Source: Spirochaetales bacterium
GTDB lineage: Bacteria; Spirochaetota; Spirochaetia; ARS1246
DNA length: 15,294 bases
Direction: 5' to 3'
Assembly: GCA_018644745.1 (NCBI GenBank)
Contig: JABGPX010000965.1
Location: forward strand, 1 to 15,294
In this document: piece by piece, positions 6,287 through 15,069 of the stretch
How the letters are laid out: the number at the start of each line of letters is the position of its first letter
Numbering within the stretch: the stretch's first letter is position 1
Notes under the pieces: generated by a model
What the model was told of the DNA's origin: nothing
The model's database searches: none
Seen by the model: the letters and a program-made list of their open reading frames with translations, nothing else
Translations under genes and position numbers: made by a program

Positions 6287-7210
6287 GTGCTGCACACGCC
6301 GACTGACAAGAACATATTTAAAAAGAAATCGAGACACAGTGAGCTTCTGATGGAGAGTTTACTCTTCTCATTCGCCGTATTATCTATACTCATCACGGCA
6401 GGCATCGTTATCATACTCGGTCGCGAATCGCTACGGTTTTTTTCCAGCGACGAGGTGACGTTCAGGGAGTTCTTCACAGGTATTACCTGGCAGCCGATGA
6501 TATCGAAATTCGGCATACTGCCGCTCTTGAACTCGACTCTCATGACCAGCCTTACCGCCATGCTGGTTGCCGGCCCTCTGGGATTATTCGTCGCGGTGTA
6601 TCTGAGTGAATACGCGCCGGCGAAAGTCAGGGCGGTCCTCAAGCCTATACTCGAGGTCCTCGCGGGAATACCGACGGTCGTTTACGGCTACTTCGCCCTA
6701 ACCTTTATAACCCCGCTGCTACGGGCGGTATTCGGACCGGGCGTGGTCGAAATCTACAATACCGCTTCCGCAGGTATAGTGATCGGTATTCTTATTCTTC
6801 CGCTTATTTCATCGATGGCGGAGGATGCTCTTAGCGCGGTACCCCGCACCCTGCGCTACGCGTCATATGGTTTGGGGGCGACAAAGCTGGAAACATCCCT
6901 TCGTATTGTGGTACCCGGAGCGTTTTCAGGGATAATGGCCTCATTTATCGTCGGCCTATCCAGAGCAGTTGGCGAAACTATGATCGTGGCTCTTGCCGCG
7001 GGCGCGGGGTCGGCCTTTACATTCAATCCCTTCAAAGCCGCGGAAACCATGACCGGGCACATCGTGCGGATAAGCGGCGGCGACATAGGCTTCGATACCA
7101 TCGATTACAACAGTATCTTCGCAATCGGCATCGTGCTGTTCGGGGTTACTTTCCTTCTCAACCTGCTGAGCCGCCGCATCGTAAGGAAATTCCAAGAGGT
7201 ATATGAATGA
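6287..7210 (+). CDS. pstC: Phosphate ABC transporter permease PstC
   Basis: This 307-residue inner-membrane permease is one half of the phosphate channel. It has an N-terminal TM segment (about 24-45) and a core of five further segments. The cytoplasmic EAA loop that docks the ATPase is at about 178-212 (ALSAVPRTLRYASYGLGATK). LEVLAGIPTVVYGYFAL and LSRAVGETMIVALAAGAG are signature stretches of PstC/PstA permeases. The length is typical for PstC. The start is GTG at 6287, after AAGGA at 6275-6279 and 14 bp past the pstS stop. The stop overlaps the pstA start as ATGA, indicating translational coupling and matched subunit amounts. Confidence 0.95.
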   Translation: MLHTPTDKNIFKKKSRHSELLMESLLFSFAVLSILITAGIVIILGRESLRFFSSDEVTFREFFTGITWQPMISKFGILPLLNSTLMTSLTAMLVAGPLGLFVAVYLSEYAPAKVRAVLKPILEVLAGIPTVVYGYFALTFITPLLRAVFGPGVVEIYNTASAGIVIGILILPLISSMAEDALSAVPRTLRYASYGLGATKLETSLRIVVPGAFSGIMASFIVGLSRAVGETMIVALAAGAGSAFTFNPFKAAETMTGHIVRISGGDIGFDTIDYNSIFAIGIVLFGVTFLLNLLSRRIVRKFQEVYE

Positions 7211-8460
7211 ACAGCGCAACCGTACCCAAAGAGCTGTTCACGTCTAGAATCGAGCGTAGACGGAGACATGGAAAGCTGTTTTTAATAGTTTTCCAGGCGT
7301 CTACTTACTTTGCGATTGCAGTACTTGGAGCTCTTCTGTTTACAGTTATAAATGATACCTTCGGGTATGTAGCTTTAGCATTTGAGATAGCGCCGGAGAC
7401 GCTTGCCGAGAACGGCGTGACTCTCGAAAACATGTCTAAAGAGCAACTCACGGAAATCCTCAAGGGCAACATTAGTTCCGGTCTCATGCGGCGGTTCGAA
7501 CACGACAAGCCGTTTGCTGAAAGAAGCAGATCGAATGTGTATGACCTGGTAATGGAGAGGGTAGTAGATCTTCAAGTCATTGACAGCTGGACGCTTACGG
7601 ATTCACTTTTTAGGCGAACATCGATCGAGCAGTACGCGGAAAGCAACTACCCTCACGCAGTTATCCAGTTCCGATCATGGCTGAGCGGTAAATTTCTGGT
7701 ACAGCCACAATCCAGTGTCCCGGAGAATGCCGGTATCCGGGCCGCGATATTCGGCACCCTCTGGATGGTTCTTATCACAATAGTCGTCGCATTTCCCCTG
7801 GGAGTCGGTGCGGCCGTATACCTCGAGGAATACGCTGGAGATAACGTACTTACTCGGATAATCCAGGTGAATATATACAACCTGGCCGGGGTGCCGTCGA
7901 TCATATACGGCATGGTCGGCTTGGCGATATTTGTAAGACTGCTGGAACCGATTACCAGCGGCAGTATTTTTGGAGCCGCTGATCCTGCCACCGCAAACGG
8001 GAGAACAATCATTTCCGCCGGCCTAACTCTCGCCCTACTCATATTGCCTATAATCATCATTAATTCGCAGGAAGCCATCAAGGCCGTGCCTCAGACTCTA
8101 CGCTACTCGAGCCTCGGCCTCGGCGCTACTCGATGGCAGACGGTCTGGCATCACGTACTCCCTAGCTCAATTGACAGAATTCTTACCGGAACTATCCTGG
8201 CGGTATCACGGGCAATAGGTGAAACCGCGCCGCTTATTGTAGTCGGGGCATCTACATTCGTTTCCCTCGACCCTACATCGTTGTTTTCCAAGTTCACTAC
8301 ACTTCCTATTCAGATCTACCAATGGACCGCCCGACCGCAGGCCGAGTTCCGCCACGTCGCCGCCGCCGCGATAATGGTGCTTCTAGTTCTGCTTTTAGGC
8401 ATGAACGCTTCGGCGATTATCATGAGGAATAAATTCAGTAAGAGAAGGAGTGCCGAATGA
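7207..8460 (+). CDS. pstA: Phosphate ABC transporter permease PstA, long form
   Basis: This is the second channel subunit, 417 residues, against roughly 280-300 in E. coli-type PstA. The extra length is a domain of about 130 residues (about 49-178) between TM1 (24-48) and the permease core. It is predicted to lie outside the membrane and is rich in charged residues. The core begins at the conserved [13 protein letters not shown]. It contains [17 protein letters not shown], the EAA loop [20 protein letters not shown] and [15 protein letters not shown], all typical PstA. Long PstA proteins occur in several phyla; the role of the extra domain is not known to me, and contact with PstS is only a guess. 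The start codon overlaps the pstC stop and its stop overlaps the pstB start, each as ATGA. Confidence 0.94.
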   Translation: MNSATVPKELFTSRIERRRRHGKLFLIVFQASTYFAIAVLGALLFTVINDTFGYVALAFEIAPETLAENGVTLENMSKEQLTEILKGNISSGLMRRFEHDKPFAERSRSNVYDLVMERVVDLQVIDSWTLTDSLFRRTSIEQYAESNYPHAVIQFRSWLSGKFLVQPQSSVPENAGIRAAIFGTLWMVLITIVVAFPLGVGAAVYLEEYAGDNVLTRIIQVNIYNLAGVPSIIYGMVGLAIFVRLLEPITSGSIFGAADPATANGRTIISAGLTLALLILPIIIINSQEAIKAVPQTLRYSSLGLGATRWQTVWHHVLPSSIDRILTGTILAVSRAIGETAPLIVVGASTFVSLDPTSLFSKFTTLPIQIYQWTARPQAEFRHVAAAAIMVLLVLLLGMNASAIIMRNKFSKRRSAE

Positions 8461-9236
8461 GCGAGTCGAATGGCAATTTCGCGATTACTCTCGATAAACT
8501 CAACATCTTCTACAGTGATTTTCATGCAGTGGTGAATGTGGATCTGGAAATAAAAAAGCAGAAGATCACGGCGATTATCGGCCCGTCGGGCTGCGGAAAA
8601 AGCACCGTGCTTCGATCGATTAACCGGATGAACGAACTCATGCCGGGCACCCGAACCGAGGGAGCAGTTCTTTTTCACGGAGAGAATGTTTATGATGCAT
8701 CGGTCGATCCGGTCGAGTTAAGAAAACGGATCGGAATGGTCTTTCAGAAACCGAACCCGTTTCCCAAAAGTATATACGACAACATAGCTTGGGGCGCGAA
8801 AATCAACGGCTACAAAGGGAATCTTGATGAGCTTGTTGAATCCTCCCTTGTGCAGGCGGCGCTCTGGGACGAGGTTAAAGACAAGCTTCATCAGAACGCT
8901 CTCAGGCTTTCAGGAGGACAGCAGCAGCGTCTCTGCATCGCCCGTGCAATAGCGGTTTCTCCGGAAATTATCCTCATGGATGAACCTGCGAGCGCCCTTG
9001 ATCCAATCGCGACTTTGAAGATCGAAGAGCTGATGCAGCACCTGGCGAAAGACTATACAATTATTATAGTTACCCACAATATGCAGCAGGCTTCCAGGAT
9101 CTCGAACTTCACATGTTTCTTTATGGTAAACGAACAGCGGTCGGGCTACCTGGTAGAATACGGCAGGACCGAAGAGATATTCATCAATCCAAAAGATAAG
9201 CGGACGGAAGATTATATTTCCGGCCGTTTCGGGTAG
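8457..9236 (+). CDS. pstB: Phosphate ABC transporter ATPase PstB
   Basis: The 259-residue cytoplasmic ATPase powers phosphate import through PstCA. It has Walker [10 protein letters not shown] (42-50), Q-loop Q97 in the PstB-typical [21 protein letters not shown] signature LSGGQQQR (151-158), Walker B IILMDEP (171-177) with the catalytic glutamate, D-loop SALD and H-loop H207. The length and motif string match PstB exactly, and nothing is missing. The start overlaps the pstA stop (ATGA). The phoU gene follows after 9 bp. In the family model, this ATPase also takes part in the PhoU-PhoR signalling complex. Confidence 0.97.
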   Translation: MSESNGNFAITLDKLNIFYSDFHAVVNVDLEIKKQKITAIIGPSGCGKSTVLRSINRMNELMPGTRTEGAVLFHGENVYDASVDPVELRKRIGMVFQKPNPFPKSIYDNIAWGAKINGYKGNLDELVESSLVQAALWDEVKDKLHQNALRLSGGQQQRLCIARAIAVSPEIILMDEPASALDPIATLKIEELMQHLAKDYTIIIVTHNMQQASRISNFTCFFMVNEQRSGYLVEYGRTEEIFINPKDKRTEDYISGRFG

Positions 9237-9245
9237 GAGAACTAT

Positions 9246-9905
9246 ATGCCAATACGGCAAAGGTTTTTAGAAAGCCTGAATACCATCAATCAGGACGTAC
9301 TCAAAATGGGCACCCTCGTCGAAGAGGCGATAAGAAAGTCGATGCAGGCACTAAAGGATCAGGACGCCGAGCTGGCAAATGCCGTTATCGATGCAGATAA
9401 GGAGATCAATGAACTAGAACTGAGTATTCAGGACAAATGCATCATTTTGATTGCCACTGAGCAGCCGGTTGCAGGAGATTTGAGGGGCCTTATAACAATA
9501 ATTAAGATAGTGACTCAACTCGAGAGAATGGGTGACCACGCTATTCATGTCGCGAAAGGAGCTCTCAGGTTTTCCGATGAGCCGTATATGAAAAAACTCG
9601 TCGATCTTCCGCGGATGGCCGACATTGCAATAAAGATGATCCATGAAGTGCTGACTGCGTTCATGAATAACGATCAGGAAATGGCGGTATCGGTGGCCGC
9701 AATGGATGACGAAATCGACGAACTCCACAACCAGGTGACGCGCGAATGCCTCACCTATATGATGCAGGATCCAAAACACATCGAGCAGGCAACGTCGTTC
9801 CTCTTTATCAGCCGGTTTCTCGAACGATTGGGCGACCACGCCACGAACATCTGTGAGTGGATCTGCTACAATATAACCGGCAAACACCGGGAACTGAACC
9901 AATAA
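9246..9905 (+). CDS. phoU: Phosphate signalling regulator PhoU
   Basis: This 219-residue all-helical cytoplasmic protein is made of two PhoU repeats. The metal-binding motif of each repeat is visible: QLERMGDHA (91-99, with E93 and D97) and FLERLGDHATN (around D197). Family knowledge: PhoU holds PhoR in its inhibitory state when phosphate is plentiful and restrains Pst transport, and its loss usually gives constitutive Pho expression. GGAG precedes the ATG with good spacing. It follows pstB by 9 bp and precedes phoB by 19 bp, so the sensing relay is encoded in the order in which the signal passes. Confidence 0.96.
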   Translation: MPIRQRFLESLNTINQDVLKMGTLVEEAIRKSMQALKDQDAELANAVIDADKEINELELSIQDKCIILIATEQPVAGDLRGLITIIKIVTQLERMGDHAIHVAKGALRFSDEPYMKKLVDLPRMADIAIKMIHEVLTAFMNNDQEMAVSVAAMDDEIDELHNQVTRECLTYMMQDPKHIEQATSFLFISRFLERLGDHATNICEWICYNITGKHRELNQ

Positions 9906-9924
9906 TAAAAAAGGGGCGCTGAAG

Positions 9925-10629
9925 GTGGCTCATGAAACGGTGCTCGTCGTCGAAGATGAGCAGGATATTCTCAACCTAATCTCATACAATCTCCGCAAGC
10001 GAGGTTTTGTTGTCCGCGGAGTGCTATCTGGCGAAGAGGCCGTTGCCGCGTTGAGCGCCGAACGTCCCGATGCGGTGATATTAGATCTAATGCTTCCTGG
10101 TATAGACGGTTTCGAAGTCTGCCGGAGAATGAAGAAGGATAAAATCCTGAAGGACATCCCGATAATCATGCTTACAGCGAAGACCGAAGACACCGACGTC
10201 GTGTCGGGCCTCGAAGTCGGCGCGGACGACTATATAGCAAAGCCTTTCAGCCCGAGGGTGCTGGTCGCGAGGGTGCGGGCGGTGCTGAGACGATTTCGAG
10301 ACGTAAAAAACCAGGTCGGAAACAGCAGAATTGAAGTCCACGGAATAGAAATTGACACCGAGCGCCATGAAGTATTCTGCGACGGTTCACCCGTTGAATT
10401 CTCCGCTACGGAATTTCTCATCCTCTCATTTCTTGCAGGAAACCCCGGCTGGGTTTTCTCACGGAGCCAAATAATTACTGCCGTAAAAGGAGAGGATTAC
10501 CCTGTAACCGAACGGTCGGTTGACGTGCAGATCCTTGGAATAAGAAAAAAGCTGGGCAAATACGGCACCTGTGTTAGGACAATCAGGGGAGTCGGATACA
10601 AAATGATCGAGGAGGGAAGCACCGAATGA
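9925..10629 (+). CDS. phoB: PhoB-type response regulator
   Basis: The 234-residue transcription factor has an N-terminal receiver domain and an OmpR/PhoB-type winged helix (about 135-232). Receiver residues are E10 and D11 (acid pocket), D54 (phosphorylation site, in VILDLMLPG), T84 and K106 (IAKPFSP). The winged-helix end RSVDVQILGIRKKLG...RTIRGVGYKM is characteristic of the family. It should be phosphorylated by PhoR and bind the tandem repeats at 5183-5222. The start is GTG 9925 after AAGGGG (9911-9916); an ATG at 9931 lies in another frame. The gene ends in an ATGA overlap with phoR. The assignment as PhoB rather than another OmpR-family regulator rests largely on the operon. Confidence 0.93.
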   Translation: MAHETVLVVEDEQDILNLISYNLRKRGFVVRGVLSGEEAVAALSAERPDAVILDLMLPGIDGFEVCRRMKKDKILKDIPIIMLTAKTEDTDVVSGLEVGADDYIAKPFSPRVLVARVRAVLRRFRDVKNQVGNSRIEVHGIEIDTERHEVFCDGSPVEFSATEFLILSFLAGNPGWVFSRSQIITAVKGEDYPVTERSVDVQILGIRKKLGKYGTCVRTIRGVGYKMIEEGSTE

Positions 10630-12371
10630 AACCGCTCTATAAATACTTTCCGGTTTTCGCCGCCCTCCTTATTGTCGCAATACTCGGCACGGGCTTCTAC
10701 GGCGCCACGATTGTTAGATCGCTTTTCTATGAAAGAATCGTCGTCGACCTGGCAGACACTGCCAGGATGCTCCAAAACCTGCTACTCAACGAGTCTCCCG
10801 AAAATATCGATTCCTTCTGCAAAACTGCCGGAACCGGGCACAGCCGAATAACGGTTGTTAATGATGACGGTGTCGTACTAGGCGACTCAATCGCGAACCC
10901 CTCGGACATGGATAACCACGGGCAGCGGCCGGAAATCTCACGGGCATTTCTCGGTGTCCTGGGAAACTCCACCCGCTACAGCGATACCCTCGGGCGCGAC
11001 ATGGTATATCTCGCGCTGCCAGTTTTCAATCTTTCCGGAAAAAGCCTCGTACTGCGGACTGCTACTCCGCTCCGAACAATAAGCAGCGACCTTCGCAACG
11101 CTTATATGAAAATAGCCGTTGCAGGTGCCATAAGCTTAATACTCGTTTCGATTCTAGGATTCGCTCTGACCAGCAGAGTCAACGGAGCGCTGCAGATTAT
11201 CCAGAACGCGGTGCGCGAATACTCCAAGGGCAATCTTTCATTCAGACCCCGCGTTTTTCGTCCGCCGGAGCTCAAACGGGTTGCCGATACCATATCGGAT
11301 CTTGCCGGAGACCTCCTGTCAAGAGCGGCAGACGCATCAAGGCAGAGAGACAAACTCGAAACAATCTTCGCCGGCATGGAGGAGGCTGTTATCGTACTCG
11401 ACACCAATCTTGCTATCCAGGAGATGAATGAGTCGGCCTACAGACTGTCTGACCTGGAACCAGGCGAGGGGATCGGCAAAGGACTGCTCCTTGCTTTCAG
11501 AAACAGTCACCTCCACGAAGTCGCCGATCAGGCTCTGAAGAAGGGAGGAGGCGTCGAAGACGAGTTTGTTGTATTCACCGACCGCGAACGACACCTGCAA
11601 ATACATGGGACGGTAATACCAGGACCCGAGGACAGCGAAGGTGCGCGTATTGTACTGGTGCTCAACGATGTCACCAGGTTGAAAAATCTAGAACAGGTAA
11701 GAAAGGACTTCGTCGCCAACGTTTCACATGAGCTGAAAACGCCGATCACGGCGGTGAGAGGATATATCGAAACCCTTCTCGGCGACGATTTCAAAGACCC
11801 GAACGAGGCGAAGAACTTCCTGAATATAGTGCTTCAGCATGTGGACAGGTTCAGCGCCATAATTGAAGATCTCCTGATAATATCCCGGCTCGAACAGGAT
11901 TCCGGCGCGGGTCCGGAAACGGCTATCTGTAACCTAAGCGACTTGATTGGGAGGGTCGTCGAGATTCACAGGCCCCGGGCTGCTGAAAAGAGTATCTCCC
12001 TCAAGATTAGCTGTTCCGAGGGTGAGTCCATTACTGCAAACCAGGGACTTCTCGAGCAGGGGATCGCCAATCTACTCGATAACGCCATCAAGTATTCCGG
12101 TGCCCGGAGTACGATACACGTCACGGTAATTCGAGAAGGGGATTCAATCATCATGCGGGTTGCAGACCAGGGGCGAGGTATACCGGAAGAACACCTCGAC
12201 AGGATATTCGAACGCTTCTACAGGGTGGACAGCGGCCGGAGCAGGGCCCTCGGGGGTACCGGACTCGGACTTTCAATCGTTAAACATGTCGCTGTCTCGC
12301 ACGGGGGAAGAGTTACCGCCGAAAGTACCGAGGGCGAAGGAAGCGTTTTTTCAATTATACTTCCCGGATGA
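10626..12371 (+). CDS. phoR: PhoR phosphate-sensing histidine kinase
   Basis: The 581-residue inner-membrane kinase has TM1 at about 9-30, an extracytoplasmic domain (about 31-155) and TM2 at about 160-182. A HAMP linker (about 183-237) and a PAS domain (about 240-350) follow. HisKA has phospho-acceptor H368 in VSHELKTPITAVRGY. The HATPase has the N box around N486 (NLLDNAIKYSG), G1 D514 (VADQGRGI), the F box FERFYRVDSGRSR and G2 GTGLGLS (544-550). It has a sizeable extracytoplasmic sensor domain, as in Gram-positive-type PhoR; E. coli PhoR has almost none. Its partner is PhoB, whose gene overlaps it by 4 bp. As the last gene of the operon it is inferred to be amplified under phosphate starvation through the Pho boxes. 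No strong terminator is visible in the 44 bp before the convergent gene. Confidence 0.94.
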   Translation: MKPLYKYFPVFAALLIVAILGTGFYGATIVRSLFYERIVVDLADTARMLQNLLLNESPENIDSFCKTAGTGHSRITVVNDDGVVLGDSIANPSDMDNHGQRPEISRAFLGVLGNSTRYSDTLGRDMVYLALPVFNLSGKSLVLRTATPLRTISSDLRNAYMKIAVAGAISLILVSILGFALTSRVNGALQIIQNAVREYSKGNLSFRPRVFRPPELKRVADTISDLAGDLLSRAADASRQRDKLETIFAGMEEAVIVLDTNLAIQEMNESAYRLSDLEPGEGIGKGLLLAFRNSHLHEVADQALKKGGGVEDEFVVFTDRERHLQIHGTVIPGPEDSEGARIVLVLNDVTRLKNLEQVRKDFVANVSHELKTPITAVRGYIETLLGDDFKDPNEAKNFLNIVLQHVDRFSAIIEDLLIISRLEQDSGAGPETAICNLSDLIGRVVEIHRPRAAEKSISLKISCSEGESITANQGLLEQGIANLLDNAIKYSGARSTIHVTVIREGDSIIMRVADQGRGIPEEHLDRIFERFYRVDSGRSRALGGTGLGLSIVKHVAVSHGGRVTAESTEGEGSVFSIILPG

Positions 12372-12415
12372 TCACAACCTGTTTGCATGCCCTGCGAGAA
12401 AAAGTTACTGCAATG

Positions 12416-13444
12416 TCATTCAATGTTCTTTTGCGGCAACTCAGAACGCAATAAATCGGGTTCGATTAGCCCCGCTCGAACCGCCACTATTAGGGAATCC
12501 ATCGGCTGATATGTAAAAAGCGATTCACCATCACGCATAACTCGAATTTCATAGTGGGCTCCAAAACCATAAACCAGGTAATAGAAAGTTACGAACTCCG
12601 CGAAATCTTCAGCCCAACTGAAAGAGGCGTACAATGATGCGAAGGGTGTTTGGGCGAGCGCTGAATATACCGCCTTCAAATCTCGGTTGGACAAACCCGG
12701 ATCACCGCCCAAGCCGTAGTACCTCAGGTCCTCCTGGAACTCAAACTCTACGGTCGGATTGAGCGTCCTGTAGTCGCTCCACACCTCATCGGTAAAGGAG
12801 GTATTTCGGCCGGAACGTCCGAAGAGCTCGTACATACCTGGCTCGACGTAAGGGGTGTGCCTTTCCACATAGTCTACTATGTGAGTAGATTCGTGGAGCA
12901 CTATATAATCAAGACCGGATACCTCGTTGGATAGGTCAATAACAAGCTCCATCTCTTCATCATCGGACCGAAATGCCGTGTTTGCCCGCAAAGAGAGTAT
13001 CTGTGAGGCGTTCATCTCAAACACGCGGGGGTGGAGAACAAGCTGCGCGTACACCTCATTGTCGGGACCAAGTACGTAGTCGGCCATCCCGGTTCCGATA
13101 AAATTCTCGACGCAGTAAACGCCGATGAGGCGCTTCTCCAGCACTTCCCGGTGACGATCCGGAAGGCGGGAAAAAGTATCTTCAATTTGCTTTTTTTCAT
13201 CTGCGGTTAACTTATAAGAACGTAGCTCGGTGTCGTCGCTGTCGGAGTATAGCCCGAGTAGTTCCGCAGGCACGTCGGTTATGCGATCCTTGATCGGGGT
13301 CGAGGGATCGAAGTTGTAAAACGAGAGATGCTTCACCGGCAGCTGTTCCAACTGCTCAAGCAAAGACGGGCGGGTCGCACACGCTGCCAATATCAATGCG
13401 GCGGCAGGTATAATCAAACTTCTAAAATAAGTATTTCCCTTCAT
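12416..13444 (-). CDS. Putative zinc metallopeptidase lipoprotein, family unidentified
   Basis: This 342-residue protein belongs to no family I can name. Residues 1-22 are a lipoprotein signal peptide with lipobox LAAC, so C22 is the likely lipidated residue and the protein should be anchored at the cell envelope. A zinc-protease motif HESTH covers H184, E185 and H188, followed by IVDYVE. About 95 residues later SWAEDFAEFVTFYYL offers E279 or E283 as a third ligand, giving a gluzincin-like HExxH...E layout. The H-E-x-x-H-x-V-D plus F-A-E combination loosely recalls anthrax-lethal-factor-type peptidases; that is an impression only. The start has AAGGT 7 nt upstream. It converges on phoR with a 44-bp gap and diverges from the IS and the exported protein on the right, so it is a stand-alone gene. 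Possible roles are envelope protein turnover or peptidoglycan-associated proteolysis. Confidence 0.8.
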   Translation of the reverse strand: MKGNTYFRSLIIPAAALILAACATRPSLLEQLEQLPVKHLSFYNFDPSTPIKDRITDVPAELLGLYSDSDDTELRSYKLTADEKKQIEDTFSRLPDRHREVLEKRLIGVYCVENFIGTGMADYVLGPDNEVYAQLVLHPRVFEMNASQILSLRANTAFRSDDEEMELVIDLSNEVSGLDYIVLHESTHIVDYVERHTPYVEPGMYELFGRSGRNTSFTDEVWSDYRTLNPTVEFEFQEDLRYYGLGGDPGLSNRDLKAVYSALAQTPFASLYASFSWAEDFAEFVTFYYLVYGFGAHYEIRVMRDGESLFTYQPMDSLIVAVRAGLIEPDLLRSELPQKNIE

Positions 13445-13487
13445 TCTGTACCTTCTCGTGCCGCCGGAATGGAGGTCGGCTTTTACA

Positions 13488-13526
13488 TACTATAACGGTG
13501 CAGTGTTCTCACGTAATAGTATAGTA
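13488..13526. promoter_or_regulatory. Back-to-back -10-like elements in the divergent promoter region
   Basis: TACTATA (13488-13494) and TATAGTA (13520-13526) are perfect inverted copies 25 bp apart. Read outward, each gives TATAGT, a 5/6 match to the -10 consensus. The left would serve the lipoprotein gene and the right a rightward transcript. Neither has a good -35 at 16-18 bp, so the call is tentative. Confidence 0.35.
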
Positions 13527-13552
13527 CGGCGGTTTCTTTTCGTCCGCACTTG

Positions 13553-13561
13553 GGGTTTCAT
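13553..13561. repeat. Target-site duplication, left copy
   Basis: GGGTTTCAT here is repeated at 15050-15058 on the other side of the insertion sequence. The identity extends 5 bp further (CAGAA), but on this side those bases belong to the IS end. Nine base pairs is a normal duplication length for IS4-like elements; ten is possible depending on where the element end is drawn. Confidence 0.75.
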
Positions 13562-15049
13562 CAGAAGTTCCTCAAATAGCCGTTGATAGTGGCGTCGGAG
13601 GATCGGCTGTTGTCTTAAAAGCTATTTTTTCCCAAATTCATAGAGAGGAGGGGAATTTCGTATAAGTTCTTCTTTCTCTCTCTTTCTTCTTAGCATGCAT
13701 ATCCGGGAGGGGAATATGTGGAAAATGGTAGAAATGTTGTTACTTTTCTAAGTAAAACCCTTGGAATCAAGCAACAACTGAATTCTTTTCACGATATACG
13801 AACGAATCCCACCATTTCATTAAGGACGATTCTGTGGTCGGTGTTTCTCATGCCATTCTTTGGCTTGAAATCTCTATTAGCAATGGATGCACTGGCCCGA
13901 ACTCGATCATATAGAAGATTATTTGATTGCAAGAGAAAAATGGTTGTCTCCGACTCAACGGTAGCTCGGATACTGACTTGGTTGATGCCGGCTCAATCTA
14001 AACAACTTCTCTATGACCTTGCCGCGCGAATCGATAGGCTTGGATTATTAGACAAAGCGTTGGAGCCAGGTGGCACACCGAGACGAATCGGCATCATCGA
14101 TGGGTCTGTGATGGGAGGCCACCATCATGTGACCTTTTCGCTGCACGGAAGAATTGATTGCCCTGTTGTCATTGAAGATCAGCATCGGCGCGGGAAGGAA
14201 CTACCGGTTGCATTGGATGTGATCGATGAAGCCTATAAACACCTCGGCAGCTGTTTCCCTGATCTCATTCTTTGTGACTCGTTGTATTTTAACGGCAATA
14301 TGTTTAGGAAAGTACGCGGGGCGGGCGCTCATATTCTCATCAAAAGCTCTAACCCGGAGTTCCGTGCGGTTTTGCAGGAGGCTCAGTTTCTCTTCGAACA
14401 TGATGTTGTTGAAGGAGTAGAGACCGACAGTGGATACGACAGTGAGCGGTTATGGCATTGGAGCATGAAAAAAACCAGCGGAGAGTTTGCCGGATATCCA
14501 ATACAAATCGCACACTTGGTCGAAAACTATTCTAAGCGGACCACGGATGCGCTTGCCGAGAGTTGGATAGTTTCTACTGATTTCTCTCTTTCTTCTTTAT
14601 CTCTCAGAGAAGCGGCTCATCTCCGCTGGCACATTGAGAACAACGTGTTCAAGCGGATCTCGCATCTGGCTGGTACCAAGCGCTTTTATTTCAAAGATCC
14701 GCGCAGATTCTACTCGATGCTCAGGTTCTTTTGTGCCGCGCTTGCAGCCTTCGATGCTTATATCTCTATGGTGCGACATTCTCCGAGAGAATTCAAACTA
14801 TTGTTGGATGGAATTAAGCCAACCTGGAAGAATATTTTCTCCCGGTTGCAGGATCAGCTGGAGGACGTAGCCTTCGGTTGATAGATGGTGGGTTCGTAGA
14901 AGTATATCGGTTCCGAGAACAAGATCATCCCAAGTTTGAACCTTCCATGGATACCTATGCATTGAGCCACGCGGGTAGCTCCTAAGCCTTAGCATCAAAC
15001 GTGCCGATCCTCAAATGCCACCTTACAAAACCCATATGGGGAACTTCTA
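13562..15049 (+). mobile_element. IS4-like insertion sequence, about 1.49 kb
   Basis: The element is bounded by imperfect inverted ends. The left end reads CAGAAGTTCCTCA from 13562, and the right end, reverse-complemented from 15049, reads TAGAAGTTCCCCA. AGAAGTTCC is identical and 14 of 17 inner positions match. A 9-bp direct repeat flanks it, and one intact transposase lies inside, reading rightward. About 156 bp of non-coding DNA precede the transposase and 168 bp follow; the latter holds the palindrome CCCATATGGG (15031-15040) just inside the right end. The clean duplication and intact frame suggest a fairly recent insertion. The family is assigned from the transposase only. Confidence 0.8.
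13718..14881 (+). CDS. DDE transposase, IS4-like
   Basis: The 387-residue transposase cuts and joins the element's ends. The catalytic triad is visible as D128 (IGIIDGS), D187 (LILCDSLYFN) and E307 in LRWHIENNVFK, the latter matching the RW.IE..FK signature of IS4-superfamily enzymes. An N-terminal DNA-binding region of about 110 residues (SLRTILWSVFLMPFFG...VSDSTVARIL) precedes the RNase-H-like core. The frame is uninterrupted, so the enzyme is probably active. GTG 13718 is chosen because it follows AGGGG (13708-13712) by 5 nt. The ATG two bases earlier is in another frame and stops after 11 codons. The exact IS4 subgroup cannot be decided by eye; ISNCY-type relatives remain possible. Confidence 0.88.
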   Translation: MENGRNVVTFLSKTLGIKQQLNSFHDIRTNPTISLRTILWSVFLMPFFGLKSLLAMDALARTRSYRRLFDCKRKMVVSDSTVARILTWLMPAQSKQLLYDLAARIDRLGLLDKALEPGGTPRRIGIIDGSVMGGHHHVTFSLHGRIDCPVVIEDQHRRGKELPVALDVIDEAYKHLGSCFPDLILCDSLYFNGNMFRKVRGAGAHILIKSSNPEFRAVLQEAQFLFEHDVVEGVETDSGYDSERLWHWSMKKTSGEFAGYPIQIAHLVENYSKRTTDALAESWIVSTDFSLSSLSLREAAHLRWHIENNVFKRISHLAGTKRFYFKDPRRFYSMLRFFCAALAAFDAYISMVRHSPREFKLLLDGIKPTWKNIFSRLQDQLEDVAFG

Positions 15050-15058
15050 GGGTTTCAT
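15050..15058. repeat. Target-site duplication, right copy
   Basis: GGGTTTCAT, identical to 13553-13561, directly abuts the right end of the insertion sequence. Confidence 0.75.
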
Positions 15059-15069
15059 CAGAAAATTTG

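Noticed and set aside
12372..12415. Possible bidirectional terminator between phoR and the convergent lipoprotein gene
   Set aside because: Only weak 5-bp arms (TTGCA/TGCAA) are present and they extend into the lipoprotein coding region. No T tract follows.
12160..12516. 118-codon plus-strand frame at the end of phoR
   Set aside because: Its first 200 bases overlap the phoR kinase domain and the rest overlaps the 3' end of the lipoprotein gene. There are no domain features, so it is a shadow frame.
13647..13715. GGAGGGGAAT repeated at 13647-13656 and 13706-13715 upstream of the transposase
   Set aside because: The second copy is the transposase ribosome binding site; the first is probably a chance purine-rich match. 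Two copies of a 10-mer do not make an array.
14882..15049. Searched for a passenger gene or CRISPR/attC-like structure in the 3' part of the insertion sequence
   Set aside because: No open frame or repeated unit was found; only the terminal palindrome CCCATATGGG and the inverted end are visible.
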